The notes under the pieces: generated by a model
What the model was told of the DNA's origin: nothing
The model's input: only the letters and a program-made list of their open reading frames with translations
Databases searched by the model: none
Shown: one piece after another, positions 12,000 through 22,571 of the stretch
How positions within the stretch are numbered: position 1 is the first letter of the stretch
How the letters are laid out: each line of letters begins with the position of its first letter
Program-made: the position numbers and the translations under genes
Origin: Arthrobacter citreus
GTDB taxonomy: Bacteria; Actinomycetota; Actinomycetes; Actinomycetales; Micrococcaceae
DNA: 64,000 nucleotides
Assembly: GCF_038405225.1 (NCBI RefSeq)
Contig: NZ_CP151657.1
Span: forward strand, 1,240,001-1,304,000
Direction: 5' to 3'

Positions 12000-12980
12000 G
12001 TGGCGTTGACCGCAGCAGTAAAAGAGGAACTTTCACGTCTGGATGTGAAAAAGTCCTCCGTCCGCAAAGCGGAAGTATCAGCCTTGCTGCGATTTGCCGG
12101 AGGACTGCACATCATTTCCGGGCGCATTGTCATTGAAGCAGAAGTGGATTTGGCGTCCACGGCCCGGCGGCTCCGGGCCGCCATTGCCGAAGTCTACGGC
12201 CACGCCTCGGACATCGTTGTGGTGTCCGGGGGAGGCCTGCGCCGGGGGAACCGGTACGTGGTGCGCGTGGTGAAGGACGGCGAGTCCCTGGCCCGCCAGA
12301 CCGGACTGCTGGATGCCCGCGGACGACCGGTGCGGGGACTGCCCTCCGTGGTGGTCAACGGATCAGCCGCCGACGCCGAGGCCGTATGGCGCGGTGCGTT
12401 CCTGGCCCACGGTTCGCTCACCGAGCCCGGCCGGTCCTCCTCGCTGGAAGTGACGTGCCCGGGACCCGAAGCGGCCCTGGCACTGGTGGGCGCAGCCCGG
12501 CGGATCGGCATTGCCGCCAAGGCCCGGGAAGTGCGCGGCATCGACCGGGTTGTCATCCGCGACGGCGACACCATCGCCGCCCTGCTCACGCGCATGGGAG
12601 CCCACGACGCACTGATGGTCTGGGAAGAGCGCCGCATGCGCAAGGAAGTCCGGGCCACCGCCAACCGGCTGGCCAACTTTGACGATGCCAATCTGCGCCG
12701 CTCGGCCCAGGCCGCGGTTGCCGCCGGCGCCCGCGTGGACCGGGCGCTGGACATCCTCGGGGATGACGTGCCCGAACACCTGCGCTACGCCGGAGAGCTG
12801 CGGGTTGCCCATAAGCAGGCCAGCCTGGACGAGCTGGGGCACCTCGCCGAACCGCCCATGACCAAGGACGCGATTGCCGGCCGTATCCGCCGTCTCCTGG
12901 CCATGGCCGACAAGCGGGCGGCCGAATTGGGCATCCCCGGCACTGAGGCCAATGTGACTCCTGAGATGCTTGACGAGTAG
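12000..12980 (+). CDS. whiA: WhiA, DNA-binding sporulation/division regulator
   Basis: A 326-residue WhiA: an N-terminal LAGLIDADG-homing-endonuclease-like domain (about 1-200, nuclease residues not expected to be active in this family) and a C-terminal helix-turn-helix (about 220-320, including [20 protein letters not shown]). In Streptomyces it acts with WhiB to switch on septation. In non-sporulating relatives it influences division and chromosome segregation. The start is fixed by AGGAG at 11988-11992, 7 nt before GTG 12000. The SD overlaps the yvcK stop, so it is translationally coupled. Confidence 0.96.
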   Translation: MALTAAVKEELSRLDVKKSSVRKAEVSALLRFAGGLHIISGRIVIEAEVDLASTARRLRAAIAEVYGHASDIVVVSGGGLRRGNRYVVRVVKDGESLARQTGLLDARGRPVRGLPSVVVNGSAADAEAVWRGAFLAHGSLTEPGRSSSLEVTCPGPEAALALVGAARRIGIAAKAREVRGIDRVVIRDGDTIAALLTRMGAHDALMVWEERRMRKEVRATANRLANFDDANLRRSAQAAVAAGARVDRALDILGDDVPEHLRYAGELRVAHKQASLDELGHLAEPPMTKDAIAGRIRRLLAMADKRAAELGIPGTEANVTPEMLDE

Positions 12981-12996
12981 CGTGGAAGCATAGGAT
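12970..12996 (+). promoter_or_regulatory. Candidate sodA promoter
   Basis: TTGACG at 12970-12975 and TAGGAT at 12991-12996, spaced 15 bp, straddle the whiA stop codon. Transcription from here would give a leader of about 95 nt ending in a strong GGAGG site. The spacer is short, so this is tentative. Confidence 0.35.
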
Positions 12997-13097
12997 GGAC
13001 TAAGCATGCTGCCGTTTGGCGGTACCTGTATTTCCGGGTGGAAACACCGTCCGGATAAACGATCCGACCTATTTTCCGACTCTTACAGGAGGATTTT

Positions 13098-13724
13098 GTG
13101 AACGAGTACACTCTGCCGGAACTGCCGTACGACTACGCGGCACTGGAGCCGAACATTTCGGCCCGCATCATGGAGCTGCACCACGACAAGCACCACGCAA
13201 CGTATGTTGCCGGTGCCAACACCGCGCTGGCCCAGATGGCTGAAGCACGCGAAAAGGGCGACTTCGCCACCATCCCGAAGCTGTCCAAGGACCTGGCGTT
13301 CCACCTCGGTGGACACGTCAATCACAGCATCTTCTGGAACAACCTCTCCCCGGAAGGCGGCGACAAGCCCGTTGGCGAGCTCGCTGCAGCCATCGATGAC
13401 TTCTTCGGATCCTTTGATGCCTTCCGCGGCCAGTTCACTGCTGCGGCCACGTCGCTGCAGGGTTCCGGCTGGGCACTGCTGGCCTACGAGCCGCTGGGCA
13501 ACAACCTGGTCATCGAGCAGCTGTACGACCAGCAGGGCAACGTCCCCGTGGGCACCATTCCGCTGCTGATGCTGGACATGTGGGAGCACGCCTTCTACCT
13601 GGACTACGTCAACGTGAAGGCCGACTACGTCAAGGCCTTCTGGAACATCGTCAACTGGGCCGATGTGGCCACCCGCTTCGAGGCCGCCCGCACCGGCGCC
13701 CACACCCTGGTGCTCCCCGCGTAA
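13098..13724 (+). CDS. sodA: Superoxide dismutase, Fe/Mn family (probably Mn)
   Basis: Converts superoxide to O2 and H2O2. The 208-residue protein has all four metal ligands: His28 (MELHHDKHH), His76 (HVNHSIFW), Asp160 and His164 ([11 protein letters not shown]). Gly-Gly before the second ligand and Gln in DQQGN resemble Mn enzymes more than Fe enzymes, but metal preference needs assay. There is no signal peptide, so it is cytosolic or released without one. GTG start with GGAGG 7 bp upstream. It sits between whiA and gap, an insertion into an otherwise conserved actinobacterial gene order, with its own probable promoter. Confidence 0.97.
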   Translation: MNEYTLPELPYDYAALEPNISARIMELHHDKHHATYVAGANTALAQMAEAREKGDFATIPKLSKDLAFHLGGHVNHSIFWNNLSPEGGDKPVGELAAAIDDFFGSFDAFRGQFTAAATSLQGSGWALLAYEPLGNNLVIEQLYDQQGNVPVGTIPLLMLDMWEHAFYLDYVNVKADYVKAFWNIVNWADVATRFEAARTGAHTLVLPA

Positions 13725-13781
13725 TCAGCACTGCGGGGCCGAATTCGGTGCCCTGCCGGTACCCGGGACAGGCCCGGCGCG

Positions 13782-13787
13782 TAAGAT
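13782..13787 (+). promoter_or_regulatory. Candidate gap -10 hexamer
   Basis: TAAGAT lies 57 bp after the sodA stop and 182 bp before the gap start. Transcription from about 13794 would place both large hairpins (13800-13878) in the gap 5' leader. The -35 is not convincing. Confidence 0.4.
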
Positions 13788-13799
13788 GATTGCGAGGGT

Positions 13800-13878
13800 C
13801 CCCGCCGGGCCGCACGGCTCGGCGGGGCCTCCCGTCCCGGCCGGCCAGCCTTGCCGCTGGCCGGCCGGACCGGGAGGC
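13800..13878 (+). other. Two adjoining GC-rich hairpins in the sodA-gap interval
   Basis: Hairpin 1 spans 13800-13827 (12 bp, one G-U). Hairpin 2 spans 13827-13878: GCCTCCCG pairs with CGGGAGGC, then a 2x2 internal loop, then 13 bp of CGGCCGGCC-type pairing, with a 6-nt loop at 13850-13855. They share base 13827. No T-run follows. They could end the sodA transcript or structure the gap leader. Confidence 0.6.
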
Positions 13879-13917
13879 ATCCCCGCAGCGCCAACCCCTG
13901 TCAGACCAGTGGCCTGA

Positions 13918-14973
<1,056 letters not shown>

Positions 14974-15042
14974 CGCAGCGTCCCGAACACAAAACACCCC
15001 CAGCCCAGCCCCCAAATGCCCGCAAGGGACGTAAAGGTAGAC

Positions 15043-16269
15043 ATGACAGTCAAGACACTCGAGGAACTGATCAGCGACGGCGTCGACGGTCGGTATGTAC
15101 TGGTCCGCTCGGACCTGAACGTGCCCCTGGACAACGGCCGGGTGGCCGACGACGGGCGCATCCGCGCGTCCATCCCCACCATCGGAAAGCTGGTGGAGCA
15201 CGGTGCCAAGGTGATCATCATGGCGCACCTGGGGCGGCCCAAGGGCACTCCCGATGAGAAGTACTCCCTGCAGCCGGCCGCCGACCGGCTGGACGAACTC
15301 GCACCGTTCGCGGTCGAGTTCGCCGCAGACGTGGTGGGCGACAGCGCGCACGAACTGGCTGCCTCGCTGGCCTCCGGTTCCGTTCTGGTGCTCCAGAACA
15401 TCCGGTTCGACCCGCGCGAGACCTCCAAGAATGACGACGACCGCCTCGCCCTGGCGCGGGAACTCGCCGGGCTGACCGGAGACAACGGGGCGTATGTGGA
15501 TGATGCCTTCGGTGCCGTGCACCGCAGGCACGCCAGCGTGTACGACATCGCCGAAGTCCTGCCCGCGTACCAGGGTGACCTGGTGCACACCGAAGTTGAG
15601 GTGCTGAAGCGGCTGACCGAAAACCCCGAGCAGCCCTACGTTGTTGTCCTGGGCGGATCCAAGGTTTCGGACAAGCTTGCCGTGATCGAGAACCTCATGG
15701 ACCGCGCCGACTACCTGCTGGTGGGCGGCGGAATGGTGTTCACCTTCCTCGCCGCGCAGGGATACAAGGTGGGTGCGTCCCTGCTCGAGGCGGACCAGAT
15801 CGAAAACGTCAAGGGCTACCTCAGCCGGGCGAAGGAGGTGGGCTGCGAGTTTGTGCTGCCCACCGACATCGTGGTGGCCGATAAGTTTGCCGCGGATGCC
15901 GACGTCGACGTGGTGCCTGCGGACGCCATGGAGGACAGCCGCTTCGGCGCCTCGGGCATCGGCCTGGACATCGGCCCGGACTCCGCGGCCGCCTTCGCCG
16001 AGAAGATCGGTTCCGGCAAGACCATTTTCTGGAACGGGCCCATGGGCGTGTTCGAGTTTGACGCCTTTGCCGACGGCACCCGCACCATTGCCCAGGCGCT
16101 GAAGGACTCGAGCGGCTTCTCCGTGGTGGGCGGCGGAGACTCAGCCGCCGCCGTCCGGAAGCTCGGCTTCAGCGACAGCGACTTCGGGCACATTTCCACC
16201 GGAGGCGGCGCTTCCCTGGAATACCTCGAAGGCAAGAAACTTCCGGGACTGACCGTCCTGGACCAGTAA
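15043..16269 (+). CDS. pgk: Phosphoglycerate kinase
   Basis: Makes ATP from 1,3-bisphosphoglycerate. The 408-residue monomer has the substrate-binding [12 protein letters not shown] near the N terminus, [17 protein letters not shown], the hinge/nucleotide region [15 protein letters not shown], and the C-terminal [15 protein letters not shown] and [21 protein letters not shown] 15043 is preferred over ATG 15016 because AAAGG lies 5 nt upstream. It is 69 bp after gap and probably co-transcribed. Confidence 0.98.
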   Translation: MTVKTLEELISDGVDGRYVLVRSDLNVPLDNGRVADDGRIRASIPTIGKLVEHGAKVIIMAHLGRPKGTPDEKYSLQPAADRLDELAPFAVEFAADVVGDSAHELAASLASGSVLVLQNIRFDPRETSKNDDDRLALARELAGLTGDNGAYVDDAFGAVHRRHASVYDIAEVLPAYQGDLVHTEVEVLKRLTENPEQPYVVVLGGSKVSDKLAVIENLMDRADYLLVGGGMVFTFLAAQGYKVGASLLEADQIENVKGYLSRAKEVGCEFVLPTDIVVADKFAADADVDVVPADAMEDSRFGASGIGLDIGPDSAAAFAEKIGSGKTIFWNGPMGVFEFDAFADGTRTIAQALKDSSGFSVVGGGDSAAAVRKLGFSDSDFGHISTGGGASLEYLEGKKLPGLTVLDQ

Positions 16270-16276
16270 CACCGGG

Positions 16277-16312
16277 GTGCGGGCCTGCTGCCGGATGGCG
16301 GCGGGCCCGCAC
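16277..16312 (+). terminator. 16-bp hairpin between pgk and tpiA
   Basis: 16277-16292 pairs with 16297-16312 around a GGAT tetraloop, with two G-U pairs and no mismatches. No T-run follows. It starts 8 bp after the pgk stop and ends 74 bp before tpiA, so it may partly end gap-pgk transcripts or protect their 3' end. Confidence 0.5.
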
Positions 16313-16385
16313 TTCCATGTCCGCTCTTCCCCGCCCGGACACCTCCAACCAACCCCTATATATTCCCCAAGAAACCGGAGCGATG

Positions 16386-17201
16386 ATGACCACCTCGACC
16401 AACGGCAAGTTTGACCGGACACCGCTGATCGCGGGCAACTGGAAGATGAACATGGACCATGTCCAGGGCATCACTCTTCTGCAGAAGCTGGCCTGGACCC
16501 TCAAGGATGCCCAGCACGACTACAACCGCGTGGAGGCGGCAGTCTTCCCGCCGTTTACTGACCTGCGCAGTGTGCAGACGCTGGTCCGGGGCGACAAGCT
16601 GGACCTGGAGTACGGCGCCCAGGACCTGTCGCCGAAGGACTCCGGCGCGTACACGGGCGACATTTCCGGTGCCTTCCTGTCCAAGCTTGGCTGCAAGTAC
16701 GTCCTCGTGGGACACAGCGAACGCCGCACGGTCCACGGTGAGACCGACGAACTGCTCAACGAAAAGCTCAAGGCCGCCTACCGCAACGGCCTGGTGCCGG
16801 TGCTGTGCGTGGGCGAGGGCCTGGAAATCCGCCAGTCCGGCCAGCATGTGCAGCACACCCTGGAGCAGGTCCGCCGGGACCTCGAGGGCTTGGACGCCGA
16901 GCAGGTATCCGCCCTGGTGATCGCTTACGAGCCGATCTGGGCCATCGGCACGGGTGAAGTGGCCGGTCCTGAGGACGCCCAGGAAATGTGCGCCGCCATC
17001 CGCGCGGAGATCGCTGACCTGTACGACGACGCAGTGGCCGCCAAGACCCGTCTGCTGTACGGCGGATCGGTAAAAGCCGCAAATGCGGCGAGCATTCTGA
17101 AGCAGCGCGACGTCGACGGCGTGCTGGTGGGCGGCGCCAGTTTGGATGTGGCCGAGTTTGCTAATATTGTCAGGTTCGAACAACACCTGGTGACCGACTG
17201 A
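16386..17201 (+). CDS. tpiA: Triosephosphate isomerase
   Basis: Interconverts dihydroxyacetone phosphate and glyceraldehyde-3-phosphate. The 271-residue protein has the catalytic Lys in AGNWKMN, His in VLVGHSERR, Glu in [11 protein letters not shown] and the phosphate-gripping YGGSVKAAN and VGGASLD. The length is slightly above the 250 norm because of an N-terminal MTTSTNGKF extension, seen also in relatives. The second ATG of an ATGATG pair is chosen since GGAG ends 5 nt before it; the first (16383) would leave only 2 nt. Confidence 0.97.
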   Translation: MTTSTNGKFDRTPLIAGNWKMNMDHVQGITLLQKLAWTLKDAQHDYNRVEAAVFPPFTDLRSVQTLVRGDKLDLEYGAQDLSPKDSGAYTGDISGAFLSKLGCKYVLVGHSERRTVHGETDELLNEKLKAAYRNGLVPVLCVGEGLEIRQSGQHVQHTLEQVRRDLEGLDAEQVSALVIAYEPIWAIGTGEVAGPEDAQEMCAAIRAEIADLYDDAVAAKTRLLYGGSVKAANAASILKQRDVDGVLVGGASLDVAEFANIVRFEQHLVTD

Positions 17202-17265
17202 TTTGCAGCTGACCTGCACCGCAGCGCACGTCTCCAATCCATGAGTCACCCCCGAAAGGCCGTAA

Positions 17266-17517
17266 GTGGAAATTCTGAAGATTGTCCTGCTGGTTCTTCT
17301 TGCCATCACCAGCCTGTTGCTGACGCTGCTCATCCTGCTCCATAAGGGACGCGGCGGCGGCATGTCGGACATGTTCGGCGGCGGCATGACCAGCAGCATG
17401 GGTTCCTCCGGGGTGGCCGAAAGAAACCTGAACCGCTTCACCGTGATGCTTGGACTCTCCTGGGGAGCGGTCATCATCGCCCTGGGCCTGATCCAGCGTT
17501 TCTCCGGCGAAGCATAG
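17266..17517 (+). CDS. secG: SecG, preprotein translocase subunit
   Basis: A small 83-residue membrane subunit of the SecYEG channel. Two membrane segments (about 3-23 and 58-77) flank a Gly/Met-rich cytoplasmic loop (GRGGGMSDMFGGGM), the SecG signature. GTG start with AAAGGC upstream. The position after tpiA is standard in actinobacteria. A strong terminator follows 56 bp downstream. Confidence 0.95.
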   Translation: MEILKIVLLVLLAITSLLLTLLILLHKGRGGGMSDMFGGGMTSSMGSSGVAERNLNRFTVMLGLSWGAVIIALGLIQRFSGEA

Positions 17518-17573
17518 TCCCTGCAGCAGGAAGCCCAGTCCCGGCAGCAGGAACAGCGGACAGCTTAACGTCA

Positions 17574-17609
17574 AAAGCCCCGGAGATCCACGAGGATCTC
17601 CGGGGCTTT
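17574..17609. terminator. Bidirectional rho-independent terminator between secG and pgl
   Basis: A perfect 16-bp stem (17574-17589 with 17594-17609, core GCCCCGGAGATCC) with an ACGA loop, flanked by AAAA on the left and TTT on the right. It can serve both the plus-strand glycolytic operon and the convergent minus-strand pentose-phosphate operon. Confidence 0.85.
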
Positions 17610-17636
17610 CGCTTGGGTGCTTTGGCCTGCGGCGGG

Positions 17637-18464
17637 CTAGTCTTCTTCGGAGCCGGGGCCGGTCCCCTCAGGGTCCAGCAGCCGCTCGGGCAGCTGGGAG
17701 GCGGCCGCCTGGTCAATCAGCCAGCGCGTTTTGGTCCGCCCCCGGGCTCCGGCCGCGGGAACCTGGACCGGCCCGGCACCGGCGAGGGCCAGGCCCACGG
17801 CACCGGCCTTGTCCTCTCCGGCAACGGTCAGCCATACCTCTTCGGCCGTGTTGATCGCCTCCAGCGTCAGCGATACCCGCTCCGGCGGGGGTTTGGGAGC
17901 ATTCAGCACTGACACCACCGTTTCCCCGGTCGTGCGGATGCCGGCCATCTCCGGGAACAGGGACGCGATGTGGGCATCCGGTCCAACACCGAGGAGCAGG
18001 ACATCAAAGCGGGGGAGCCGCGGGTCGATGGACTCGAAACCCGCCGGCAGCTTCTCGCCGGCGGCCTCCGCAGCCAGCGCCCGCGCGTACTCCGACGCGG
18101 CGTCAGCCACCGAGGCGGCCTCTTCGGTGGACGGCACGGGGTGCACCCGCTCCGGGGAGACCGGCAACCGTGACAGCAGCGCAAGCTGGGCCTGCGCCGC
18201 GTTGCGGTCGGAAGAGTCCGTCGGCAGGAACCGCTCGTCACCCCACCAGAAGTTCACCTTGGACCAGTCCACGGCGACGCGTGCCGGGGAGGTGGCAACG
18301 GCGTCGAGCACTGCGATTCCCACGGTTCCCCCGGTGAGCACCACCGTGGCCACGCCCCGCCGGCTCTGCACATCCACCAGCTTGGTAATGAGCCGGGCAG
18401 CAGTGGCCGTGGTCAGTGCCTCGACAGTGGGATGGATGCTCACTCCGTTGGGCGAATAACTCAT
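17637..18464 (-). CDS. pgl: 6-phosphogluconolactonase
   Basis: Hydrolyses 6-phosphogluconolactone, step two of the oxidative pentose phosphate pathway. The 275-residue SugarP_isomerase-fold protein has TVVLTGGTVG near the N terminus, WWGDERFLP (about 86-94) and LLLGVGPDAHIASLFP (about 157-172), all standard DevB/Pgl motifs. The start ATG overlaps the opcA TGA by 4 bp (ATGA), which rules out the 9-codon upstream extension. It is the last gene of the tkt-tal-pgi-zwf-opcA-pgl operon. Confidence 0.95.
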   Translation of the reverse strand: MSYSPNGVSIHPTVEALTTATAARLITKLVDVQSRRGVATVVLTGGTVGIAVLDAVATSPARVAVDWSKVNFWWGDERFLPTDSSDRNAAQAQLALLSRLPVSPERVHPVPSTEEAASVADAASEYARALAAEAAGEKLPAGFESIDPRLPRFDVLLLGVGPDAHIASLFPEMAGIRTTGETVVSVLNAPKPPPERVSLTLEAINTAEEVWLTVAGEDKAGAVGLALAGAGPVQVPAAGARGRTKTRWLIDQAAASQLPERLLDPEGTGPGSEED

Positions 18465-19396
18465 GCGTTGGTCCCTTCCTGGGACAGGCACGCTGCCAGG
18501 CCCTTCGTCAGTACTTCCCCGTACACTTCATCAGGATCGAGCCGGCGCAGTTCCTCGGCCAGGCAGTCGCGCAGATTGCGCCGCGGAAGCGATATCTGCT
18601 GTTCCGGCTGTCCGGGCTGGCTCAGGTGCGCCGTGATCTGGTCCGGGCGCAACAGTTCCACGTTACCGGCGGCCCGCTCGAAAACCACCTGGTGGATGCC
18701 GGTTCCAGGCTCACCTTCAATGATCTTCACGGGAACCCGCAGGGCGTGCTTCAGCCAGGCTGCAAGCAGGAAGGTACTGGCCGAGTCGGAGGCTCCGGCC
18801 ACCGTGACCGCCTGGACGGGGTCAGGGCCGGCACCGTCCAGCACCGCTGCAAGCTGGATCCGCCAGTTGGTGAGCCGGGTCCAGCTCAGGTCGGTGTCGC
18901 CGTCGGCATAGTCCTCGCCCAGGGCGAGGAGCGCCTTCTTGGGATCGGCCTCGGTGGCGGCGTCGGTGATCCGGCGGTGCGCAATGCAGCCCAGGGGCGT
19001 CTGGGAAGGGTTGTCGGGCACGCCGTGCGGCCACCACACGACAATCGGGGCATCCGGCAGCAGCAGCGCCGACACCAGCGAAACGCTTTCCCCGGCAAGC
19101 TCTCCGTAGCCGGACAGGACAATCACCTCGGAGGCGCCGGCGTCGCCGCCCACGCGGATTTCGGCGTCGAGGCGGGTCTCCCCGTCATGCGATCCCTCGG
19201 CCAGGACGATAATCCGGCAGGGGTGCTCCCGGCTGGCTTCGTTGGCGGCCGCGATGGCCTCCTCAACGAAGTCGGGCTGGGTGTCGACCACGAGGGTCAG
19301 CACGCGTCCAAGCGTGACCACCCCGCCGCGTTCGCGCATGGCAACTATTTCCTTGGAAACCTTGGACGTTGTTGTGTCCGGGAGTTCTACAATCAC
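18461..19396 (-). CDS. opcA: OpcA, glucose-6-phosphate dehydrogenase assembly protein
   Basis: A 311-residue OpcA, which in cyanobacteria and actinobacteria promotes assembly or redox activation of Zwf. Recognisable family segments are the N-terminal LPDTTTSKVSKEI, VVWWPHGVP (about 125-133) and NWRIQLAAVL (about 185-194). It is joined to both neighbours by 4-bp overlaps (zwf stop/opcA start, opcA stop/pgl start), so strictly stoichiometric translation with Zwf is likely. No enzyme motif is apparent. Confidence 0.94.
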   Translation of the reverse strand: MIVELPDTTTSKVSKEIVAMRERGGVVTLGRVLTLVVDTQPDFVEEAIAAANEASREHPCRIIVLAEGSHDGETRLDAEIRVGGDAGASEVIVLSGYGELAGESVSLVSALLLPDAPIVVWWPHGVPDNPSQTPLGCIAHRRITDAATEADPKKALLALGEDYADGDTDLSWTRLTNWRIQLAAVLDGAGPDPVQAVTVAGASDSASTFLLAAWLKHALRVPVKIIEGEPGTGIHQVVFERAAGNVELLRPDQITAHLSQPGQPEQQISLPRRNLRDCLAEELRRLDPDEVYGEVLTKGLAACLSQEGTNA

Positions 19397-20937
19397 GGCC
19401 TTCTCCAGGTCCTTCCGTCTTGGGCGAGCAGTTCATCAGCGGAGTCCGGACCCCAGCTTCCCGGGGCATACGGCTCCGGCTGGGTGTCCAGCGACGCCCA
19501 GTACTCTTCGAACGGATCGACAATCTTCCAGGACAGCTCCACCTCCTGGTGCCGCGGGAACAGCGGCGGTTCACCCAGGAGCACATCGAGGATGAGGCGT
19601 TCATAGGCTTCCGGGCTGGACTCCGTGAAGGAATGGCCGTAGCCAAAGTCCATGGACACATCGCGGACTTCCATCTGCGTGCCCGGCACCTTGGAGCCGA
19701 AGCGGATGGTGGCGCCCTCATCGGGCTGGACCCGGATCACCACGGCGTTCTGGCCAAAATCGTGGTCATTGTGATCCCGGAACAGCAGGTTCGGTGCGCG
19801 CTTGAACACCACCGCGATTTCCGTGACGCGGCGGCCCAGCCGTTTGCCGGCCCGCAGATAGAAGGGGACTCCGGCCCAGCGGCGCGTGTTGATGTCGAGG
19901 CGGACGGCAGCGAACGTTTCCGTGGTGGAGTCGGGGTTGAAGCCTTCCTCCTCGAGGAAACCGGTGACCTTTTCCCCGCCCTGCCAGCCGCCGGTGTACT
20001 GTCCGCGCGCCGAATGCTTGGACAGGTCCGCCGGAAGCCGGACGGCAGCGAGGACCTTTTCCTTTTCGGCCCGCAGGTGATCGGCGTCGAAGGAGATGGG
20101 TTCCTCCATGGCCGTCAGCGCCAGCAGCTGCAGCAGGTGGTTCTGGATGACGTCGCGGGCAGCGCCCACGCCGTCGTAATAGCCCGCACGTCCGCCGATG
20201 CCGATGTCTTCGGCCATGGTGATCTGGACGTGGTCCACAAAGTTGGCGTTCCAGATCGGTTCAAACATCTGGTTGGCAAAGCGCAGGGCCAGGATGTTCT
20301 GGACCGTTTCCTTGCCGAGATAATGGTCGATGCGGAACACCGAATCCGCCGGGAACACGGACTCCACGACGTTATTGAGCTCGCGCGCGGACTGCAGGTC
20401 GTGGCCGAAGGGCTTCTCGATGACCACCCGGCGCCATTTGCCTTCGGATGTTTCGGCCAGGCCGTGGCTGGACAGCTGCTGGCAGACCTGCTCAAAGGAC
20501 TTTGGCGGCACCGACAGGTAAAACGCATGGTTGCCGCGGGTGCCGCGTTCGGCGTCGAGGGACTCGAGCGTCTCCTTGAGCTTCCCGAAGGCGTCGTCGC
20601 TGTCGAAGCCGCCCTCGACAAACCGGACGCCCTCGGCCAGCTGCTTCCACACGTTCTCGTCAAAGTCGGTGCGGGCGTGGGCCTGGACGGACTCCTTCAC
20701 CTGGGCGGCGAAGTCCTCGTTGCTCCATGGGCGCCGGCCGAAGCCCACAAGGGAGAAGCTGGGCGGCAGCAGGCCGCGGTTGGCCAGGTCGTACACGGCC
20801 GGGATGAGCTTCTTCCGGGCCAGGTCTCCGGTGACACCGAAGATGACCAGCGACGAGGGCCCCGCGATCCGGCTGAGCCGGCGGTCGCGGGGGTCCCGCA
20901 GCGGGTTGGTGGATCCGTGCTTGTCATCCGCCGCCAT
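19393..20937 (-). CDS. zwf: Glucose-6-phosphate 1-dehydrogenase
   Basis: The first oxidative pentose-phosphate step, reducing NADP. The 514-residue protein has the Rossmann motif VIFGVTGDLARKKLIPA (about 32-48) and the substrate-binding RIDHYLGKE (about 200-208, catalytic His in the D-H-Y-L-G-K block). The C-terminal half is complete. The start lies immediately after the pgi stop codon, and its stop overlaps opcA by 4 bp. Confidence 0.98.
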   Translation of the reverse strand: MAADDKHGSTNPLRDPRDRRLSRIAGPSSLVIFGVTGDLARKKLIPAVYDLANRGLLPPSFSLVGFGRRPWSNEDFAAQVKESVQAHARTDFDENVWKQLAEGVRFVEGGFDSDDAFGKLKETLESLDAERGTRGNHAFYLSVPPKSFEQVCQQLSSHGLAETSEGKWRRVVIEKPFGHDLQSARELNNVVESVFPADSVFRIDHYLGKETVQNILALRFANQMFEPIWNANFVDHVQITMAEDIGIGGRAGYYDGVGAARDVIQNHLLQLLALTAMEEPISFDADHLRAEKEKVLAAVRLPADLSKHSARGQYTGGWQGGEKVTGFLEEEGFNPDSTTETFAAVRLDINTRRWAGVPFYLRAGKRLGRRVTEIAVVFKRAPNLLFRDHNDHDFGQNAVVIRVQPDEGATIRFGSKVPGTQMEVRDVSMDFGYGHSFTESSPEAYERLILDVLLGEPPLFPRHQEVELSWKIVDPFEEYWASLDTQPEPYAPGSWGPDSADELLAQDGRTWRRP

Positions 20938-22566
20938 TTAGTTGCTGCCGCCTTCGGCACCCAGGGAACGGACGGCGTCCTCGACTTCACGGACGCCCTG
21001 TTCACGGTTGAGCAGGTTCAGGCGCAGCACCGGCCGGCCCTGGTCGGCCAGCACGGACGCGTCGCCGGCGGCCTGCGCGCTGATGAGCTCCCCGAAGGTG
21101 AAGGGCCGTCCCGGGACGTGTTGGTCCTCCTGCGGTGCTCCGGTGATCTGCAGGTAAACGCCCTGGGCGGGCCCGCCCTTGTGGAACTGTCCGGTGGAGT
21201 GCAGGAACCGCGGTCCCCAGCCGAAGGTCACCGGGCGTCCGGTGGCTGCTGCGAGTTCGGGACGGATCCCGGCGAGTTCCGCCTGCCCGAACCGGTCCAG
21301 GTATGCGTGGATGCTCAGGTAGCCGTCGGAGCCGAGCTGGGCCGTCAGCGCCTTCAGGGCCTCGGTGAGGGTTTCCGCGCCGCCCAGCAGGGCAGCCGGG
21401 CCGCGGACCTCAACGGAGCCGTCGGTGAAGGCCGGCTCGGTGGGTTCGGGACGGGCGTCCAGCATGCCGCGGGCTGCCACCTTGGCGGCCTCGACGTCGG
21501 GCTGGTCAAAGGGATTGATGGCAAGGAGCCGGCCCGCGACGGCGGTGGCCACCTCCCAGAGCATCATGGAGCCGCCGAGGGTTCCGGCCACAACAGCCTG
21601 GTCCCCCTCCGGTGCGGCGTCGGAGTCGACGGCCACGAGGCGCACGGTCAGCACGTCAGCGGCCCCCGAGGTGATTTCCGGTGCGCCGGGCTCGACGACG
21701 ACGGGCAGCAGCCCGGTGCCGAGCTTTCCGGTGGACTCGGCGATGAGCTGTTCGGCCCAGTCGGGGAAACCGGCCAGACCGGATCCCTCATCCACAATGA
21801 CAACCTTGTTGCGCAGCGGATCGGTGCCGCCGAGGGCGGCTCCGAGCTGCAGTCCAATGTTGTCGCCGTCGTTGTCGCTAAGAATTTCAAGTGCGTCTTC
21901 GGCGTCGTCCAGGAGCGCCCCGATGTCCGCACCGGCAAGGCCGGACGGAACCAGGCCGAAGGCGGTCAGCGCCGAATACCGGCCGCCAACGTTCGGATCG
22001 GCGTTGAAGACGGCGCGGTAGCCGGCGTCGCGGGCGGCGCCGTCCAGCGGGGAACCGGGGTCCGTGACCACCACAATCCGGGACTTGGCATCGATCCCGG
22101 CGTCGGTGAAGGCCTGCTCAAAGGTTCGGCGCTGGGAATCGGTTTCCACCGTGGAGCCGGACTTGGAGGAGACCACAATGACGGTCTCCTCCAGCCGGTT
22201 CTGCAGGGCGGCCCGGACGGCGTCCGGGTCAGTGGAGTCAAGCACCGTCAGATCAACTCCGGCGGTGCGGGTAATGACCTCCGGGGCCAGGGAAGAACCG
22301 CCCATGCCGGCGAGGACCACGCGGGTCACTCCCTCGGCGGCCAGTTCTTCCCGGAGCCCGAGAATCTGTCCTACGAGCGGCCGGGATTGCGCTGAAGGAT
22401 TCAACCATCCGAGGCGGATGGAAGCTTCCGCTTCGGCGTCGGGACCCCACAGGGTGGGATCCTGGGCGAGGAGGCGGGCGGGGACGTCATCACGAACCAG
22501 TGCAGGTACGTTCTTTTCGACGGCGGCCAGCGCAGCTCCGGCTGCTTCGAAGGACAGTGTGGTCAT
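20938..22566 (-). CDS. pgi: Glucose-6-phosphate isomerase
   Basis: Interconverts glucose-6-phosphate and fructose-6-phosphate. The 542-residue protein belongs to the divergent actinobacterial Pgi type found inside pentose-phosphate operons. SIS-domain features are visible (VVLAGMGGSSLAPEV about 81-95, VVSSKSGSTVETDS about 131-144, NPFDQPDVEAAK). It is less like the canonical E. coli enzyme, and a bifunctional or different sugar-phosphate role cannot be excluded from sequence. Its place between tal and zwf supports recycling of fructose-6-phosphate into the oxidative branch. Confidence 0.92.
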   Translation of the reverse strand: MTTLSFEAAGAALAAVEKNVPALVRDDVPARLLAQDPTLWGPDAEAEASIRLGWLNPSAQSRPLVGQILGLREELAAEGVTRVVLAGMGGSSLAPEVITRTAGVDLTVLDSTDPDAVRAALQNRLEETVIVVSSKSGSTVETDSQRRTFEQAFTDAGIDAKSRIVVVTDPGSPLDGAARDAGYRAVFNADPNVGGRYSALTAFGLVPSGLAGADIGALLDDAEDALEILSDNDGDNIGLQLGAALGGTDPLRNKVVIVDEGSGLAGFPDWAEQLIAESTGKLGTGLLPVVVEPGAPEITSGAADVLTVRLVAVDSDAAPEGDQAVVAGTLGGSMMLWEVATAVAGRLLAINPFDQPDVEAAKVAARGMLDARPEPTEPAFTDGSVEVRGPAALLGGAETLTEALKALTAQLGSDGYLSIHAYLDRFGQAELAGIRPELAAATGRPVTFGWGPRFLHSTGQFHKGGPAQGVYLQITGAPQEDQHVPGRPFTFGELISAQAAGDASVLADQGRPVLRLNLLNREQGVREVEDAVRSLGAEGGSN

Positions 22567-22571
22567 TTTTC

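Noticed and set aside
19369-22395. A 1008-codon open frame on the plus strand opposite zwf and pgi
   Set aside because: It is antisense to two certain genes, has no ribosome-binding site, and its protein is a Gly/Ala/Arg/Val-rich shadow typical of high-GC third-position bias.
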